A stretch of DNA of 64,000 nt, taken from Meishania sp964351985. Its GTDB lineage: Bacteria > Bacteroidota > Bacteroidia > Flavobacteriales > Flavobacteriaceae. Shown piece by piece: positions 60,935 to 64,000 of this stretch (positions within the stretch are counted from its first letter, which is position 1; the number at the start of each line of letters is the position of its first letter). The DNA lies in assembly GCA_964351985.1 (NCBI GenBank), contig CAYGPR010000014.1, positions 18,497 to 82,496 on the forward strand, written 5' to 3'. The position numbers and the translations under genes were made by a program. The notes under the pieces are model-generated. The model saw only the letters and a program-made list of their open reading frames with translations, was not told the DNA's origin and ran no database searches.

Positions 60935-62248
60935 ATGAGTGAAGTCGGATTAAAAAAAGCCCTAAGTCCGTTAATGCTTTGGGGCCTTGGGGTCGGCTAT
61001 GTGATTTCGGGAATGTATTTCGGATGGAACCTCGGCCTTGCCGAGGGTGGCACTTACGGACTCGCAATCGCGACCGTCTTTATCATTATCATGTATGTTA
61101 CGTTTACTTTCAGTTATACTGAAATGGCCTGTGCCATTCCAAAAGCGGGCGGTGCTTTTGAATATGCCAACAGAGGGCTCGGAAAGCATTTGGGTTTTGT
61201 CGCCGGTATTGCACAGAATATCGAATTCATTTTTGCTCCGCCTGCCATTGCAGCTGCAATTGGGGCTTATTTGAATCTAGTTTATCCGGCAATCGATTTA
61301 ATGGTTTTTGCTATTGGGGCCTATTTGATTTTTACCGTGATCAATATTCTCGGGGTAAAACTGGCAGCTTCTTTTGAACTTGTCATTACGGTTTTGGCCG
61401 TAATCGAACTTTTGATTTTTGCGGGAGTGACGTTACCAGAATTTGAATTTAGCAATTTACAGATGAATCCCTTACCGAATGGGTATTCGGGAGTCTTCGC
61501 CGCGATACCTTTTGCGATTTGGTTTTTTCTGGCCATTGAGGGGGTGGCCAATGTTGCAGAGGAGGCAATTAACCCGCAACGAAGTATTCTCATCGGTTTC
61601 GGATCTGCTATTTTGACATTAGTAATCTTATGCATTTTGACCTTCACTTCAGCAGTTGGGGTCGCAGGTTGGGAAGCAGTAGTTTATCCCGAAGGAAGTA
61701 CCGTGGCATCCGATTCCCCATTACCATTGGCACTTTCCCAAATTATGGACAGCGGGCATATTCTATATAAGTTATTGATTGGCATCGGACTTCTAGGACT
61801 AATCGCGTCATTTCACGGAATCATTTTGGCCGGGGGAAGAGCGACTTTCGAATTTGGAAGAAAGGGGTATGCTCCAAAATATTTAGGCAAAGTGCACGAT
61901 AAATTTAGAACTCCGACGAATGCCCTTATTGCGAATACGGTGGTGGGCATAATCGCCCTGTTTACCGGAGCCACTGGCGAGATCATAACCATTGCTTGCT
62001 TTGGCGCATTGGGACTGTATATCGTTTCCATGTTTTCATTTTTTGCGTTGCGTAAAAAGGAACCTGAGATGGAACGACCGTTTAAAGTGCCAATGTTTCC
62101 GCTATTTCCAGCGGTGGCTTTGCTAATTGCTTCGGTCGCTATGATTGCGATGGCATACTACAATCCGATGTTGGCGGCTATATTTTTTGGTATTGTAGCG
62201 GTTTCTTATTTGTACTTTTTAGGCTTCCTTAATAAAAAAATGAAGTAA
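60935..62248 (+). CDS. Ethanolamine permease-like APC transporter
   Basis: 437 residues with 12 membrane helices. The sequence follows known ethanolamine permeases: LWGLGVGYVISGMYFGWNLGLAEGG (about 15-39), FAPPAIAAAIGAYLNL (about 103-118), AASFELVITVLAVIELLIFAGV (about 145-166), FAAIPFAIWFFLAIEGVANVAEEA (about 188-211) and GLIASFHGIILAG (about 289-301). Imports ethanolamine or a similar amine. First gene of permease-GS-ADH with gaps of 8 and 3 bp. No eutBC lyase genes are seen, so imported amine is likely handled by the ligase next door. Confidence 0.88.
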   Translation: MSEVGLKKALSPLMLWGLGVGYVISGMYFGWNLGLAEGGTYGLAIATVFIIIMYVTFTFSYTEMACAIPKAGGAFEYANRGLGKHLGFVAGIAQNIEFIFAPPAIAAAIGAYLNLVYPAIDLMVFAIGAYLIFTVINILGVKLAASFELVITVLAVIELLIFAGVTLPEFEFSNLQMNPLPNGYSGVFAAIPFAIWFFLAIEGVANVAEEAINPQRSILIGFGSAILTLVILCILTFTSAVGVAGWEAVVYPEGSTVASDSPLPLALSQIMDSGHILYKLLIGIGLLGLIASFHGIILAGGRATFEFGRKGYAPKYLGKVHDKFRTPTNALIANTVVGIIALFTGATGEIITIACFGALGLYIVSMFSFFALRKKEPEMERPFKVPMFPLFPAVALLIASVAMIAMAYYNPMLAAIFFGIVAVSYLYFLGFLNKKMK

Positions 62249-62256
62249 CTTTCGGT

Positions 62257-63615
62257 ATGGAGAAGAATGAAATCATAAAAAAGATAAAGGAGAGCAAGCA
62301 TTCCAAAATAAAGGTTGCCATTGTTGATATCGATGGGGTTTTGCGTGGAAAGTTCATGCATCGCGACAAATTTCTCTCTGCTCTCGAAAGTGGATTTGGA
62401 TTTTGCTCTGTGGTTTTCGGATGGGATATGGGCGACGTATCCTATACAAACGACATCAAGGTTACAGGCTGGCACACCGGTTACGACGATTTCGAAGCCC
62501 GTGTTGATTTGGATACCTTCCGAACTATTCCTTGGGAAGAGGACACCCCATTTTTTATAGTGGATTTCGGAAAGGAAAAAGCGGAAGATTTGGCGGTATG
62601 CCCAAGAAGTCTGCTCAGAAAAATTATAGGCGAGGCCGCGGATATGAATTATACACCGATGTTCTCCCAGGAATTCGAATGGTTCAACTATCGCGAGACT
62701 TCCGATTCGCTAAAAGAGAAAAACTACCAAGACATACAACCGCTGACCCCGGGAATGTTCGGCTATTCAATTTTACGGATGTCTGAGAACTCCGATTATT
62801 TCGATGACCTTTTCAATTTAATGGAAGCTTTTGGAGTGCCGCTGGAAGGGCTGCACACAGAAACGGGCCCCGGAGTGACAGAAGCCGCCATTCAATACAG
62901 CGGTATTTTGGAAGCCGCGGATCGAGCCGTGCTTTTTAAAACAGCCGTTAAGGAGATTGCCTATCGTCACGGTATCATCGCAAGTTTTATGGCAAAACAA
63001 ACAAGTGCACTTCCCGGGTGTGGAGGGCACATTCATCAAAGTCTTTGGGATCCGAAGAAGAAGGAAAATCTTTTCTACGATGGAAAATCCGAAGACAATA
63101 TGAGCGACACCATGAAAAGTTTTTTGGCGGGTCAATTAAGATGTCTTCCAGAGATATTACCAATGTTCGCGCCTACAATAAATAGTTTTAAGAGATTGGT
63201 AGTAGGGGCTTGGGCTCCCATCAACCAAACTTGGGGCCACGATAATAGAACATGTTCGCTACGTGTACTGGCATCAGGAAAAAAATCGACCCGTATCGAA
63301 CATCGCGTAGTGGGATCCGATGTGAACCCGTATTTGGCAATGGCGGCCTGTTTGGCAAGCGGACTCTACGGCATCAAGAATAAATTAAAACTGGATACCC
63401 CTGAAACAAAAGGCAATGGCTACGAGGTAAAAAAGGGAATATTGCCTTCCAATTTATGGGATGCTTCCCAAAAAATGAAAAACTCTAAAATTGCTAAGGA
63501 ACTTTTCGGAAATGAATTTGTAGATCACTTTACGAAAACCCGAGAGTGGGAGTGGAAGCAATTTTCCACGGAAGTAACCGATTGGGAAACGAAAAGATAT
63601 TTTGAAATTATTTAG
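62257..63615 (+). CDS. Glutamine-synthetase-like gamma-glutamyl-amine ligase
   Basis: 452 residues of the GlnA/PuuA superfamily, which form gamma-glutamyl amides from glutamate, ATP and an amine. Catalytic segments: HTETGPGVTEAAIQYSG (metal-binding Glu, about 205-221), LPGCGGHIHQSL (about 250-261), NSFKRLVVGAWAPINQTWGHDNRTCSLRV (about 308-336) and RIEHRVVGSDVNPYLAMAACLASGLYG. The FDGSS ammonia-site string of true GlnA is replaced by GWDMGD, and no adenylylation Tyr motif is seen, both favouring an organic amine over ammonia. By context the amine is ethanolamine, as for GlnA4 of Streptomyces or IpuC-type enzymes. Confidence 0.85.
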   Translation: MEKNEIIKKIKESKHSKIKVAIVDIDGVLRGKFMHRDKFLSALESGFGFCSVVFGWDMGDVSYTNDIKVTGWHTGYDDFEARVDLDTFRTIPWEEDTPFFIVDFGKEKAEDLAVCPRSLLRKIIGEAADMNYTPMFSQEFEWFNYRETSDSLKEKNYQDIQPLTPGMFGYSILRMSENSDYFDDLFNLMEAFGVPLEGLHTETGPGVTEAAIQYSGILEAADRAVLFKTAVKEIAYRHGIIASFMAKQTSALPGCGGHIHQSLWDPKKKENLFYDGKSEDNMSDTMKSFLAGQLRCLPEILPMFAPTINSFKRLVVGAWAPINQTWGHDNRTCSLRVLASGKKSTRIEHRVVGSDVNPYLAMAACLASGLYGIKNKLKLDTPETKGNGYEVKKGILPSNLWDASQKMKNSKIAKELFGNEFVDHFTKTREWEWKQFSTEVTDWETKRYFEII

Positions 63616-63618
63616 TCA

Positions 63619-64000
63619 ATGGACGTAAACAAAATTCACGGCTTTAATTTTCCCTGCCCGATTCGTTTTGGTGCAGGAGCAAGTAAAGAACTGGCCGATT
63701 ATTTAAAGGATAACGATCTTTCAAAACCCTTGTTGGTCGCTGATGGCACGGTTGCGGAACTATCCTTTTTCAAGGAAATAAAAAACGATCTCGAGCAAAA
63801 AGGTTTTAGTGCTGTAGTTTTTAGTGAGATGCACAAGAACCCTGTGAAGTCAGATGTGCTGAAAGGGGGAGAAGCTTTTCACGAAACCGATCGTGATTGT
63901 ATTATCGGAATTGGTGGTGGAGTTGCGCTTGATGTGGCTCGTGCAATTACCTTAAGAATCAATCATAAAAGAGATTTATTTGATTATGATGATTTAATAG
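63619..64000 (+). CDS. Iron-containing alcohol dehydrogenase (3' end outside window)
   Basis: First 127 codons of a group III alcohol dehydrogenase, running off the window. NFPCPIRFGAGASKELADYL (about 10-29) and the nucleotide-binding IIGIGGGVALDVARAI (about 96-111, family pattern GGGSxxDxAK) identify it; the iron-binding residues lie beyond the edge. Starts 3 bp after the ligase stop, hence same operon. In a gamma-glutamylation route it would oxidise the alcohol of gamma-glutamylethanolamide to the aldehyde. Confidence 0.85.
   Translation, partial: MDVNKIHGFNFPCPIRFGAGASKELADYLKDNDLSKPLLVADGTVAELSFFKEIKNDLEQKGFSAVVFSEMHKNPVKSDVLKGGEAFHETDRDCIIGIGGGVALDVARAITLRINHKRDLFDYDDLI

Overview
The window is chromosomal DNA of a marine member of the Flavobacteriaceae (Bacteroidota), probably from the Zobellia/Maribacter/Arenibacter neighbourhood. 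This is inferred from gene content: the TonB-dependent receptor/DUF4249 pair, DUF6495, DUF4294 and DUF6095 proteins, a long-form GAPDH, a monomeric isocitrate dehydrogenase, a SerB-SerA fusion, and promoters of the Bacteroidota type (TAnnTTTG). About 63 intact or window-edge protein genes and one clear pseudogene are visible. I see no tRNA, rRNA, insertion sequence, prophage or CRISPR array. A run of ten Ns (48473-48482) shows the source is a draft scaffold.

Layout. 0.2-11.8 kb: housekeeping and accessory genes (MscS channel, purB, haem-binding protein, sirtuin, TrmH, GH13 amylase lipoprotein, DEAD-box helicase, rdgB). 11.9-20.6 kb: serine synthesis fusion enzyme, rlmH, and the tight nadC-yihY-DUF2147-priA run. 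20.8-27.7 kb: LytTR regulator, rpsF-rpsR-rplI, hisS, NUDIX, M42 peptidase. 27.7-34.4 kb: decayed glycerate kinase, DUF4249/TonB receptor pair, icd. 34.4-35.1 kb: the only long gene-free stretch. 35.1-43.7 kb: rplS, trmD, gap, an HtrA protease, and dapF-GNAT-mltG. 43.8-54.5 kb: RsmI-like methylase, LMW-PTP, dnaA, ribD, prmC, ligA, M23 peptidase. 54.5-64 kb: a catabolic region.

The most interesting part is the last 8 kb. On the minus strand a GH63-type hydrolase resembling mannosyl/glucosylglycerate hydrolases is followed by a sodium:solute symporter and a glycerate kinase. Together they look like a route for importing a glycosylglycerate solute (such as the red-algal osmolyte digeneaside), splitting it to hexose plus glycerate, and phosphorylating the glycerate. 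Divergent from it, an ethanolamine-permease homologue, a glutamine-synthetase-like ligase and an iron-containing alcohol dehydrogenase (cut by the window end) are packed with 3-8 bp gaps. They suggest a gamma-glutamylation route for ethanolamine or a similar amino alcohol. Neither route is proven by sequence alone.

Other notable items: the SerB-SerA fusion, a paralogous glycerate kinase broken by several frameshifts and a stop, a possible pseudoknot in the DEAD-box helicase leader, a MITE-like 146-bp inverted-repeat element after prmC, several C/G-rich intergenic hairpins, and a sirtuin with a desuccinylase-type Y-x-x-R motif but no zinc-ribbon cysteines.
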